Assembly: GCA_003527555.1 (NCBI GenBank)
Contig: DPWT01000157.1
Location: forward strand, 1 to 13,601
Direction of reading: 5' to 3'
Length of the DNA stretch: 13,601 nt
Source of the DNA: Verrucomicrobiales bacterium
GTDB taxonomy: Bacteria; Verrucomicrobiota; Verrucomicrobiia; Verrucomicrobiales; Akkermansiaceae
In this document: in pieces, positions 1 to 7,963 of the stretch
Layout of the letters: each line of letters begins with the position of its first letter
Numbering within the stretch: the stretch's first letter is position 1
Program-made: the position numbers and the translations under genes
Notes under the pieces: model-generated
What the model saw: the letters and a program-made list of their open reading frames with translations, nothing else
Told to the model about the DNA's origin: nothing
The model's database searches: none

Positions 1-81
1 GTTCCTCAACACCAAATTGGTAAACTCATAAGCAAAAAAATCGATAGCAACATGAATAATATCGATACACCTGCGACACAT

Positions 82-101
82 TAGTCAATGACTCTATAAT
101 C
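82..101 (+). repeat. Inverted repeat flanking the M48 gene, arm 1
   Basis: This 20-base segment begins TAGTCAATGACTC. It matches, at 18 of 20 positions, the minus strand of 1397-1378. It lies 7 bp beyond the stop codon of the M48 gene. The function is not known. It could be a terminal repeat of an inserted unit or a duplicated regulatory site. Confidence 0.6.
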
Positions 102-108
102 GATACGT

Positions 109-1368
109 TCACCGTTTATTCCCCAGCTTTCTCAATGCCTTGATCCGAACTAGCATCGGAGGGTGTGAGTAGTCTAGAAAAACAGGGAACCTATGTGGTG
201 TGAGGTTTGACAAGTTATCAGCTGCTAGTTTTTTCAGCGCCCTAATTAGGTGCTCTGGAGTGCCCTGTGCATTCGCGGCATAGGCATCTGCTTCGAACTC
301 ATGTTTCCTGCTATTTAGATTGCCAACCACGGAGAGAATACGGCTCACAGGAGAAAACAAGAGTGTGAAAAAGACTAGTCCTGCGTAGGTGGAAATTTCG
401 CTCACACCAAAGGCATCAAACAGACTGCGTGCAAATACACTTTCCTGACTTGTAACCACACCAAGAAGGAAAAAGATCACCGCTGTCTGGACAAAAGAAA
501 AGATCATACGCTGGATGATATGCTTTTTCTTGAAGTGCCCAATCTCATGGGCAAGCACACCCAGCAACTCATCGATGCTGTGGTTTTCAATTAGCGTGTC
601 AAACAGGGCAATCTTTTTGCGCTTACCGAAGCCTGTAAAAAATGCGTTCGATTTGGTGGAACGTTTGGATCCATCCATAACGTGAATCTCAGTGAGTGGA
701 AAATCGCAGTCCTTCGCCATGTCCTGGATACGTGACTTGAGCTCACCATCCTCCATGGGTTCGAATTTATTAAACAAGGGGAGGATGAGCGACGGAGCCA
801 GGTAGGTCATCAGCAGTTGAAATCCTGTAAATGCTAGCCATGCCCATAGCCAAGCATTTTCTACCGTGCCAAAAATCCATAGAACAAGCGCAAGTAGCGG
901 GATGCCAAGAATAGAACCTAACAATATCCCTTTGATCTGATCAACCACAAAAGTTTTTGGTGTGGTTTTGTTAAACCCAAAACGTTCTTCAATGACAAAA
1001 GTATCGTAAATTTGAAACGGTAAGTTGAGTAACGTATTTCCGAAAAATAACACACCGATAAAGCTGATACCTGTAACCACCTCATTCCAACCGAAACCAC
1101 GAAGCCAACCATCAAGCCAACCAAATCCACCGACAAACCAGAATACCAGCAGTAAGGTCAAACTATAGGTCGCCGTGATAATGCCAAAACGCTCAGACAC
1201 TCGCGTGTAGTCTTGTGACTTAGCATATTTGTCTTCGTCATATACCCCATGAAATTCTTCAGGCAGTTTAGGATCCAGAGCCTTGAGGTTCAGAATGGAA
1301 GAAATGAAGTCAAGATTCCACAGCACCAACAGAGCGATGAGAATAAATAAAGCGGTTGAGTTATCCAT
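109..1368 (-). CDS. M48 family zinc metallopeptidase, Ste24/CAAX prenyl protease 1-like
   Basis: A 419-residue integral membrane zinc protease of the Ste24 type. Seen: several hydrophobic segments (about 5-30, 65-85, 100-120, 145-168, 172-195, 288-305, 328-350), the HEIGH zinc motif at 274-278, the EFEAD (ExxxD) motif at 357-361 that supplies the third zinc ligand, the SNAFFTGFGKRKKIALFD block before the active site, and the C-terminal SHPPMLVRIKAL block. Length and motif order match full-length Ste24 homologues. Eukaryotic members cleave prenylated CAAX proteins; bacterial members probably act in membrane protein quality control, and the substrate here is unknown. The ATG at 1368 is followed directly by a hydrophobic N-terminus. 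The gene lies 94 nt after the outer membrane factor gene on the same strand and may be co-transcribed or have its own promoter. It is tightly flanked by an imperfect inverted repeat (82-101 and 1378-1397). It ends in TGA. Confidence 0.93.
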   Translation of the reverse strand: MDNSTALFILIALLVLWNLDFISSILNLKALDPKLPEEFHGVYDEDKYAKSQDYTRVSERFGIITATYSLTLLLVFWFVGGFGWLDGWLRGFGWNEVVTGISFIGVLFFGNTLLNLPFQIYDTFVIEERFGFNKTTPKTFVVDQIKGILLGSILGIPLLALVLWIFGTVENAWLWAWLAFTGFQLLMTYLAPSLILPLFNKFEPMEDGELKSRIQDMAKDCDFPLTEIHVMDGSKRSTKSNAFFTGFGKRKKIALFDTLIENHSIDELLGVLAHEIGHFKKKHIIQRMIFSFVQTAVIFFLLGVVTSQESVFARSLFDAFGVSEISTYAGLVFFTLLFSPVSRILSVVGNLNSRKHEFEADAYAANAQGTPEHLIRALKKLAADNLSNLTPHRFPVFLDYSHPPMLVRIKALRKLGNKR

Positions 1369-1377
1369 GCACAGGAT

Positions 1378-1397
1378 GGTTATGGAGTCATTGACTA
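1378..1397 (-). repeat. Inverted repeat flanking the M48 gene, arm 2
   Basis: Read on the minus strand this also begins TAGTCAATGACTC and differs from arm 1 at two positions. It lies 9 bp before the M48 start codon. It overlaps a separate perfect hairpin at 1389-1407 (CATTGACT, loop of 3, AGTCAATG). No T-tract follows the hairpin, so it does not look like an intrinsic terminator and may be an operator-like site for the M48 gene. Confidence 0.6.
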
Positions 1398-1462
1398 GAA
1401 GTCAATGTGAGAGAGCGGAAACTAGCCAAAATTTACAGGCCCCTGAATATATTGGCCAATGC

Positions 1463-2809
1463 TTATCCTCCACCTCGCGCTTTCATCAGTGCGATGTGAT
1501 CGTTGAGGATGGCCTCGTGTATTGCACGTTCACGAATCTGAGCAACAATTAGCTTTTGTTTAGCTCGAAGTGGTTCGTCATTAGCAATAACTCCCTCGGA
1601 AAATCGTGATTGCGCATGTGAATAGCTACGCTTTAACGCGATCACTTCATGCTGAGCTGATACGAGTTGTTTTTTACGGTTTAGATAGTTGATTCGAGCA
1701 CTATCGATTTCGCCCAGAACTTTAATCACCTCAGAACGATAAAGTGCCGCTGCTTCAATACGTTTCGTCTTGTTGACTTTTACCTGTGCCATGCGGGCGG
1801 GATCATAGATTGGCAAGTCGAGTGACGGCCCCACTTGATGTTGCCAGATTTTATAACGACCCGTCAGTGAGTTCCCTGAACCCACAGCTGAAGCATTTAA
1901 TCGGAACGAGGGTAGCAAGTTTAGCTTGGCAGACTTTTCCATCTGAAAAGCAGCTCTCACACGTGCTTCGGCAGCGAGTATGCGAGGGTGTGATGCTAGC
2001 AACTGCTTGCTCGAAATATTGGAAATGCCGCGTGGGTGAGGTAGTGATGATGATTTTGATGAAACGGGGGATGTCATGTCACCCACAAGCGTGCGCAGCT
2101 GGACAACTGAGAGCCTGTGCAGTCGTTCGATCTCATGAATAGCACGTTGGCTTTGCTGGTGAGTTGCCAACTGCTCACTCAACCGCGTGCCTGCGATAAT
2201 TCCGGCATTGCTCTGTGATCGTGTCACCCGCACTAGGCCTGCACTGGCGTTGTGGCTATCATGTAACAGAGCAAGGTCTCCCTTGAGTTGTTTGATTAGA
2301 AAATGGGTTGAGGCAATTCGACTAGCTAGCTGTAAGCGCGCGGCATGCACATCCCAAAATGCAGCGTCCCGCGTGTAGCTGGCGGATCGTGTTGCCGCGT
2401 GAAGCTTCCCGGTAAGATCAATTTCCCATGAGAACAGGGCACCACCTACCCAAGGAGCAAGATTATACGGCCCAAAGTCTACATCACGTTTTCTGCCATC
2501 ACGCCAACCTATCTCTAGACCAAAACGTGGTTTAGTTGCCGCCCCAGCTTGCTTGAGCAGTGCCTCTGCGCGATCTAATCTCGCTGCAATCACGGCAAGA
2601 TCAGGGTTGTCACTTAATGCGCCTGTAATGTGGGTGTTCAGTGTCGAGTCACCATAAGCTTTCCACCATGGGTTTTGCACACGCTTCTGTGCCCAAGCAG
2701 GGACTCTCTGCCACGTCGGGTGATCATCGAGAGATACCGATGGTGATAACACAGAACAGCCAGTCAGCAGGATGGCTGATAGAATTGGATAGGCGATGCG
2801 TTGTCTCAT
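1463..2809 (-). CDS. TolC/NodT-family outer membrane efflux lipoprotein
   Basis: A 448-residue outer membrane factor, expected to form the trimeric outer membrane channel of the exporter encoded just upstream. Seen: a lipoprotein signal with lipobox LLTGC (lipidation at C18), the NPWWKAYGDSTLN block (about 47-59) and the ALSDNPDL...ARLDRAEALLKQAG helix typical of NodT-type proteins, then the repeated long-helix architecture with a second half starting near LASHPRILAAEARVRAA. Length is normal for the family. The start codon overlaps the end of the preceding lipoprotein gene by 4 nt (ATGA), which implies translational coupling and membership of the same operon. By family, it should dock to the HlyD-type adaptor (6398-7813). 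The fit to the ABC exporter is inferred from position. No intrinsic terminator was seen before the M48 gene. Confidence 0.92.
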   Translation of the reverse strand: MRQRIAYPILSAILLTGCSVLSPSVSLDDHPTWQRVPAWAQKRVQNPWWKAYGDSTLNTHITGALSDNPDLAVIAARLDRAEALLKQAGAATKPRFGLEIGWRDGRKRDVDFGPYNLAPWVGGALFSWEIDLTGKLHAATRSASYTRDAAFWDVHAARLQLASRIASTHFLIKQLKGDLALLHDSHNASAGLVRVTRSQSNAGIIAGTRLSEQLATHQQSQRAIHEIERLHRLSVVQLRTLVGDMTSPVSSKSSSLPHPRGISNISSKQLLASHPRILAAEARVRAAFQMEKSAKLNLLPSFRLNASAVGSGNSLTGRYKIWQHQVGPSLDLPIYDPARMAQVKVNKTKRIEAAALYRSEVIKVLGEIDSARINYLNRKKQLVSAQHEVIALKRSYSHAQSRFSEGVIANDEPLRAKQKLIVAQIRERAIHEAILNDHIALMKARGGG

Positions 2810-3339
2810 GGGTTCACATAGATTGCCGTGGCATTAAGGAGTAGATTGTCTTTGTTGGATCCTTCCGCAACTACTCCAGTGACAACGAGTTGACTTAGCT
2901 CTTTAATCCCAGAAACGCCTTTGAAGCCAGTTTTCACTGGGCTGCCGTCATTATCGACCACCTGTACAGTCAAAACCGAAGCCTTGATATCCTCGGGGCT
3001 ATCGCAGCAGACATCCCATGGCTTTGTGCAGGCGTCTCCTGGCTTTAGGTCACATGAGGTTAGGATATTGGGGTCACCCAATAGCATGATTGCTCGCCCA
3101 TTGACCAATGGGTTTTCACTCCCCATAACTTTTCCTTTGATCGTTATTATGTCCCCTGGCAATGCCACTTTGCGGGTTTCAAAAATACCCTTAGCATCTG
3201 CGGGTGGATTCTTTATGATCAACTCAGAAATAGCATTCTTAACTTGGGGTATATCAGTATTGTCTGATGTTTCTTTTTTGTCAGAGCAGGCGCACATTAC
3301 AAGTGCGATAATGGCAATTAGGCTTTGTATTTTGTTCAT
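2806..3339 (-). CDS. Small Cys-containing lipoprotein of the efflux operon, unknown function
   Basis: A 177-residue predicted lipoprotein. Seen: a hydrophobic signal (about 4-17) ending in MCAC, which makes C18 the likely lipidated residue, followed by a charged linker. The body (about 58-177) looks beta-rich, with valine/isoleucine strands and glycine turns, for example GDIITIKGKVMGSENPLVNGRA and ELSQLVVTGVV. A central loop holds four cysteines (96, 104, 111, 112), with the signature CTKPWDVCC. The domain resembles an OB-like beta barrel, but that is an impression and not a proven fold. The gene sits between permease 2 (29-nt gap) and the outer membrane factor (4-nt overlap), so it is probably an accessory part of the exporter, facing the periplasm. 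A role in metal binding or redox sensing is possible from the cysteines but unproven. It ends in TGA. Confidence 0.85.
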   Translation of the reverse strand: MNKIQSLIAIIALVMCACSDKKETSDNTDIPQVKNAISELIIKNPPADAKGIFETRKVALPGDIITIKGKVMGSENPLVNGRAIMLLGDPNILTSCDLKPGDACTKPWDVCCDSPEDIKASVLTVQVVDNDGSPVKTGFKGVSGIKELSQLVVTGVVAEGSNKDNLLLNATAIYVNP

Positions 3340-3368
3340 TGGTTTAATTGTTTTAATTGGTGATGATT

Positions 3369-4517
3369 TTAAGATGATCTGAGTGCTTTGGGGAGAGATG
3401 GGAGTAAACAGCGAAATGCAGGCGGCAAGGTGCCGAATGTTCCTAACAATACACCCGTAACGATACCAGTGAGAATGACCAAGGGGCTAAGTGTTAGGGT
3501 AAATGTCCCGATGGAAAATGGAACGGTGCGACCATCGAGCAGGAAGTATGCAAGCAGGCAGGCAATTAGTGTTCCGGTTAGTGTCGCAAGTAAGGACTCT
3601 TGGATGAGAGAGGCGAGTAAGGCAAATCTCGTGTATCCGATGGATTGAAGTGTCGCCATTTCCTGGATACGAGCAGCAAACGCAGCATACAGAGTGTTCA
3701 GTCCGCCAAAAAGTGCTCCGGCCGATACCAGTGCGGCAGTGACCCAGATCATAATTTTGATCGGCTGGTAAAACACACCAAGTTTGCTGTAATAAATGTC
3801 TTCGCCCATGGCTGCCAGCTCCAGATCATTGCGTTGTAAGGAGAATACCTGCACATCATCGAGCTCCGCGCTGTCTAGCCTTAGTGTGATCGCAGATAGA
3901 GTGTCGCGCTGTGTCAATGTGGCGAGGTCGTTGCGATCAAACCAGACCTCCGATTCCAACACAGTGCCAGGGGCTGCAAAAACACCAGAAATTATAAATT
4001 GTGAATCACCAAATTTCACCGGCATTCCTAGGGAAAGCTCATCAGCGTCCACGCCAAGTTTGCGATGTGCCAAATAGCCCACCATAACCTCTCCTGGACC
4101 GGGGAAATGGCCCTCAAGTAATCGGACTTTGGTGTGCACAAGAAGTGCCTTTTCCAATACCCCTCTTAACAACGCCTGATCTTTATGGCCGCTTCCCGTT
4201 TCCAGTGGTGCCTGGTAGTAAATCTCTCCTGAAACAGCAGACGTGCCGAGCCTGCCATCGAGTCCTCGGATGGAGGTGGCTGCTGCTGACTCGGCATCAA
4301 GATGCACCTCGGAGCGTTCAATGGATTCTTCTGACCCTTTACCGACGAGGATGACATTTTTTGATGATCCGGAAGCCGAAAGCACCGAGTCCATGCCCTC
4401 GTTGAGAGCAACAGCGACCATGAGTAGCAGCACCACAAGAGCAGAGCCGCCGACAGTTTGCGCTAGCCGTGAAGGGTCGCGAAACAAGTTTCTCAGGGCG
4501 TATGTAAATGGCAGCAT
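3369..4517 (-). CDS. FtsX/MacB-type ABC transporter permease (second permease)
   Basis: A 382-residue permease of the MacB/LolC/FtsX class. Seen: a short amphipathic N-terminus (YALRNLFRDPSR), TM1 at about 20-40, a large extracytoplasmic domain (about 42-250) of MacB-PCD type, then three more membrane segments (about 258-280, 305-327, 342-365). The RIQEMATLQSIGYTRFALLASLIQES block between TM2 and TM3 is the usual cytoplasmic coupling region of FtsX permeases. By family, these proteins do not form a classic channel but transmit ATP-driven motion to the periplasm (mechanotransmission). It lies 33 nt after permease 1 and 29 nt before the lipoprotein gene. The two permeases differ clearly in sequence and probably form a heterodimer with two copies of the ATPase, as in LolCDE. 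Its extracytoplasmic domain has no cysteine, unlike permease 1. Confidence 0.92.
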   Translation of the reverse strand: MLPFTYALRNLFRDPSRLAQTVGGSALVVLLLMVAVALNEGMDSVLSASGSSKNVILVGKGSEESIERSEVHLDAESAAATSIRGLDGRLGTSAVSGEIYYQAPLETGSGHKDQALLRGVLEKALLVHTKVRLLEGHFPGPGEVMVGYLAHRKLGVDADELSLGMPVKFGDSQFIISGVFAAPGTVLESEVWFDRNDLATLTQRDTLSAITLRLDSAELDDVQVFSLQRNDLELAAMGEDIYYSKLGVFYQPIKIMIWVTAALVSAGALFGGLNTLYAAFAARIQEMATLQSIGYTRFALLASLIQESLLATLTGTLIACLLAYFLLDGRTVPFSIGTFTLTLSPLVILTGIVTGVLLGTFGTLPPAFRCLLPSLPKALRSS

Positions 4518-4550
4518 GTTCGATGTGTTTGGTGGAAAATGATAGCGTGA

Positions 4551-5687
4551 TTAGTGGCAGAGTGACTGGACGAGAGGGCGGGATGTGGCTTTCCATGCAG
4601 GATAAAGAGATGCTAGCAAGCCAAGTGCTAGTGAGACAGAAATGCCACTTAGTAGAACCGTGGGAGACGGTGATAGTGCCAGTGTTAGCCCTTCGTTACC
4701 TATGGTGAAGGCCTTGAAGTGAAAGAAGCCAAGAGCACCAAGGACACCTACAGCACCTCCGATGATTCCAAGTAATACGCCTTCTAACATAACGATGTTT
4801 GCAATAGCGAGACGTGAGTAGCCTAATGTTTGCAGAATGGCAGTTTCCTTAACTCGGCCACGGACGATGAGTAATACAGCATTTGCGACAAGGCCGAGCA
4901 CTGCTAGAACTGCTCCCAGACCAAGCCATCGAGTGAAGCCAATCAGTTCGATCATTTGTTTCGCTGTCTCAGCAAAGAACGCCTTTTCTGGGCGCGTGGT
5001 GGTCGGTTGTTGGTCTGATGCAAATGTCTCATCGATCTTTCCTGCCACGCTATCGAGTTGATTGACGGAATCCACCTTGACGTTGAACTGAGTCACGATG
5101 CCCAAACCTATTTTTGATGCCTGTTGCAGGAAGGGGAGATGCACGTAAGCAACATTTTCATCCTGTGGAGCATCTGAGCTAATGATGCCTGCCACGTAGA
5201 CATTCACACCCACAGCTTCAAATTTATCACCTGTAGAGAGACCACGTTTTTGCGCCAGATGCTTGCCGATCAATGCAGCATCACTACGTTTCATGAATTG
5301 TTCATATGATCCGGACTCGATTTTGATATCTGAATTGTATTGCTTGAGCGATTCAGGAGGGACGCCACGAAAGGCGATCACATCGAGTGAGGCGCCGCAG
5401 TTATTGACTACAATCTGAATCGGCAAAACTTCACTGACGCCGGGGATGCGTTTGATTGTTTCAAGGTAGTGCTCAGGTAGTCGCGACGTAGCAGGACAGA
5501 ACCGATTCTCTCTGTAAACAACGAGCGTTGTATCATCGGCATTCATTTCCGTAGCACCAGATAAGGATTCCTGCATCGTCTGCACGGATGAATAGAGGAA
5601 CATGCCAGCAGCCACGCCCATAACGGTCAACAAAGACCGAAGACGGTGACGTGTTAGGTTTTTAAGTGCTAGTGAGAATAATTTCAT
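4551..5687 (-). CDS. FtsX/MacB-type ABC transporter permease (first permease)
   Basis: A 378-residue FtsX-like permease. Seen: the N-terminal ALKNLTRHRLRSLLTVMGVAAG signature leading into TM1 (about 17-35), an extracytoplasmic domain (about 37-255), and three C-terminal membrane segments (about 258-280, 298-322, 342-365). The coupling block RVKETAILQTLGYSR is clear. Two extracytoplasmic cysteines, C64 (NRFCPATSRLPE) and C97 (VVNNCGASLDV), sit in well-ordered motifs and could form a disulfide or bind a ligand. The start ATG overlaps the TGA of the ATPase gene by 1 nt (TGATG), a sign of translational coupling. With the ATPase and permease 2 it should form the inner membrane engine of the exporter. 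It is distinct from classic MacB because the ATPase is not fused to it. Confidence 0.93.
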   Translation of the reverse strand: MKLFSLALKNLTRHRLRSLLTVMGVAAGMFLYSSVQTMQESLSGATEMNADDTTLVVYRENRFCPATSRLPEHYLETIKRIPGVSEVLPIQIVVNNCGASLDVIAFRGVPPESLKQYNSDIKIESGSYEQFMKRSDAALIGKHLAQKRGLSTGDKFEAVGVNVYVAGIISSDAPQDENVAYVHLPFLQQASKIGLGIVTQFNVKVDSVNQLDSVAGKIDETFASDQQPTTTRPEKAFFAETAKQMIELIGFTRWLGLGAVLAVLGLVANAVLLIVRGRVKETAILQTLGYSRLAIANIVMLEGVLLGIIGGAVGVLGALGFFHFKAFTIGNEGLTLALSPSPTVLLSGISVSLALGLLASLYPAWKATSRPLVQSLCH

Positions 5688-6373
5688 CAGGATTGCAGGT
5701 TTTGCTCGATTAGCTGACCTTTTTCGAGGTGTAGTGTGCGATGGGCTGACGCCGCAGCCTTCGGGTCATGTGTCACCATCACGATGGTTTTGTTGTGCTC
5801 TCTAGTAAGCTGACTTAGTAGTGCCAGTATGCTATCGGCCGATTCGCGATCTAGATCACCGGTGGGCTCGTCTGCTACCAGCAGGCCGGGGTCGTGCACG
5901 ATGGCGCGTGCGATTGCGACTCGCTGTTCCTGGCCGCCAGATAGTTCGGATGGTCGATGGTGGGCGCGGTCCGTGAGCCCCACGAGATCAAGAGCTGCCA
6001 TGATTTTGCTTTTGCGATCTGCCTTGCTGAGTTTTCCTAACAAAAGTGGTAGTTCGACGTTTTCATAAGCGGAAAGAATCGGCACGAGGTGGTAGAGTTG
6101 GAATATGTATCCAACATGCTTCGCTCTCCAGCGTGTTAATTCGGCACGAGACAAACCAGCGATGTTTCTACTGTCGATGTTGAGTTCGCCGTGGGTGGGG
6201 GAGTCGATACCGGCAACTAGGTTAAGTAAGGTGGTTTTCCCTGAGCCGGATGGCCCCATGAGTGCGAGGAACTCGCCCTTGGCAACATCAAGGGATAGAT
6301 CTTCTAACGGGGTGATGGTTGTTTTCCCCTTGTTGAAGGATTTGGTGACGGACCGTATGGAAATAAAGGACAT
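5687..6373 (-). CDS. ABC transporter ATP-binding protein, LolD/MacB type
   Basis: A 228-residue stand-alone nucleotide-binding subunit that drives the two FtsX-type permeases encoded next to it. Seen: Walker A GPSGSGKT at 40-47, Q-loop glutamine at 92 in [10 protein letters not shown], signature LSGGQ at 144-148 followed by EQRVAIARA, Walker B LLVADEP with catalytic E169, D-loop GDLD, and the switch histidine H202 in VTHD. All catalytic positions are intact. The FQLYHLVP and ADEPTGDLD patterns are typical of the LolD/MacB/FtsE branch, not of nutrient importers. The gene starts 24 nt after the adaptor gene and its TGA overlaps the permease ATG by 1 nt. By family it should sit at the cytoplasmic face of the inner membrane. 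The transported substrate is not evident. Confidence 0.95.
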   Translation of the reverse strand: MSFISIRSVTKSFNKGKTTITPLEDLSLDVAKGEFLALMGPSGSGKTTLLNLVAGIDSPTHGELNIDSRNIAGLSRAELTRWRAKHVGYIFQLYHLVPILSAYENVELPLLLGKLSKADRKSKIMAALDLVGLTDRAHHRPSELSGGQEQRVAIARAIVHDPGLLVADEPTGDLDRESADSILALLSQLTREHNKTIVMVTHDPKAAASAHRTLHLEKGQLIEQNLQS

Positions 6374-6397
6374 AGTGAGTTTTCTTGAATTTAGAAT

Positions 6398-7813
6398 TTA
6401 GTTTTCAGGCTGCGGATTCACGCGGGCACCATCATCGAGTTGATCGTGAGGTGGTAGGATGAGCTGTTCACCTGATTTTAATCCGCTGATGACCAAGCGG
6501 TGGCCATCGCGCACCTCAGTGCCGAGTTTGACTGTTCGGGAAATCGCCCTGTTGTCAGGTGAAACCACCCAGACAAGGTTAGAGGATGCCACAGCAGATT
6601 CTGGCACATAGATTGAGAGTCGCTGGGAATTAGCGGAGGGATTTGACGCACTGCCAGCAGCATCATCCGATCCAAAAAATTTGGCACGCACGAGCATTTC
6701 AGGCCTCAAGCGTGGATCTGGATTAGTGATTTCGATTTTCGCCTGTAGTGTGTTACGTTGTAGATCTGCCTCACCAGTAATACGTGTCACCTTACCCTTG
6801 AAGATCGTTTCTGGCAGTAAGTCCGTGAGCAGTTCCACGTGTTGTCCCACCATCAGGCCAGCTGCTTCATTGAGTGGCACGTCCACCCTAGCTTGAAGCT
6901 TTTCTGGATCATACAGCTCAACGATCACAGCGGACTTCGGATCGTCCATATCGAGCATGCGTTTTTTCCCGGGTGCGGCGTGTAGGTGTAAGATCATACC
7001 ATCTGCCGGAGAGGTTATTTTGGTTCGATCCAGAGCAAGTTGAGCGCGAGCACGAACCGTTTCTAACTGATCCACTTTGGAATCCATTGCTAGGCGTTCC
7101 TCATTAATTTGTTCAAGTCTTGCTTGGATACGGGGTATTTCTGTCTCTGACTCGGCCAATACGGCTTGTTGTTGTTCCACCTTGAGTGCTGCTTGCATAA
7201 GTTGCTGTTTGGGGATTGCACCATCTTCAATCCGCTTCAGTCGCCTCAGATTGTCCAGCGCATCGCTCAGTTGAGCCTTAGCGGTCACCACCTTGTTTTT
7301 TGCGGCTTCAAGTTCGGCGTTGGAAATATCGATACCTTTGCAATGCGCTATGATGGTTGCCTTTAAGCTTGTGATGTTTTGCTGCGCCTCGATTAGGTCA
7401 AGCTTAGCATCATCATCGATCAGTGTGGTTAGTAAGTCGCCTTGTTTTACCATCTGACCTTCGAGCACATACACGCTTTTAACCACGCCATTGATCAGTG
7501 CGGGCACGTAGGTGACGTATGGATCAGGCTCGATCCAGCCAGACGCTTGGAATTTCAGCTGCCCCTTAAGCAACTGACCTTTACCATTTCCTGTGGTATC
7601 AGGCGATTGGGTAGGGGCTGTGCCATCGGCTTTCCGCAGCGTAACCACCCGTGCTGTTTTGACCTCAACGGCAGGCAGGAGCCTGTCACCGAATAGCGAT
7701 ATAAGTATAACAATAAACCCAAGTAGCAGACCAATAGGTAGCAGCCACGCGAGTGAACGCTGCCGCTTCGCTATGGGGGCATCGGTTGTTGATGTGATTT
7801 TGTCGAGAGACAT
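6398..7813 (-). CDS. HlyD/MacA-family periplasmic adaptor subunit
   Basis: A 471-residue membrane fusion protein linking the inner membrane ABC engine to the outer membrane factor. Seen: a short cytoplasmic N-terminus rich in K/R, a membrane anchor (about 21-40), a first half-lipoyl segment (GVVKSVYVLEGQMVKQGDLL, about 109-128), a long alpha-helical hairpin with coiled-coil character (about 137-265), the second half-lipoyl segment (TKITSPADGMILHLHAAPGK, about 264-283), then beta-barrel and membrane-proximal domains to the C-terminus. The start chosen is the ATG at 7813. The frame can be extended to a TTG at 7957, but the extra 48 residues precede the expected anchor and look like untranslated leader. 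The overall design recalls MacA and DevB. C158 at the tip region of the hairpin is the only cysteine. It is 24 nt upstream of the ATPase gene. Confidence 0.92.
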   Translation of the reverse strand: MSLDKITSTTDAPIAKRQRSLAWLLPIGLLLGFIVILISLFGDRLLPAVEVKTARVVTLRKADGTAPTQSPDTTGNGKGQLLKGQLKFQASGWIEPDPYVTYVPALINGVVKSVYVLEGQMVKQGDLLTTLIDDDAKLDLIEAQQNITSLKATIIAHCKGIDISNAELEAAKNKVVTAKAQLSDALDNLRRLKRIEDGAIPKQQLMQAALKVEQQQAVLAESETEIPRIQARLEQINEERLAMDSKVDQLETVRARAQLALDRTKITSPADGMILHLHAAPGKKRMLDMDDPKSAVIVELYDPEKLQARVDVPLNEAAGLMVGQHVELLTDLLPETIFKGKVTRITGEADLQRNTLQAKIEITNPDPRLRPEMLVRAKFFGSDDAAGSASNPSANSQRLSIYVPESAVASSNLVWVVSPDNRAISRTVKLGTEVRDGHRLVISGLKSGEQLILPPHDQLDDGARVNPQPEN

Positions 7814-7963
7814 TGGTTGAAGTTTGTTAGGGGTTTGGTTCCAGGTGTTTTTTAACTGGAGGTGCCGGAATAGCTGGGCGAGGGGGTGCGACAACATAAC
7901 GCTCAGTGAGAGCGGGCGCAAAAATCGTGCAGGCCAATCAAGCGGCTCTGCAAACAAACATTA

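Noticed and set aside
7814-7957. N-terminal extension of the HlyD-type adaptor to a TTG at 7957.
   Set aside because: It would put 48 atypical residues before the usual cytoplasmic tail and anchor. The ATG at 7813 gives the normal domain layout.
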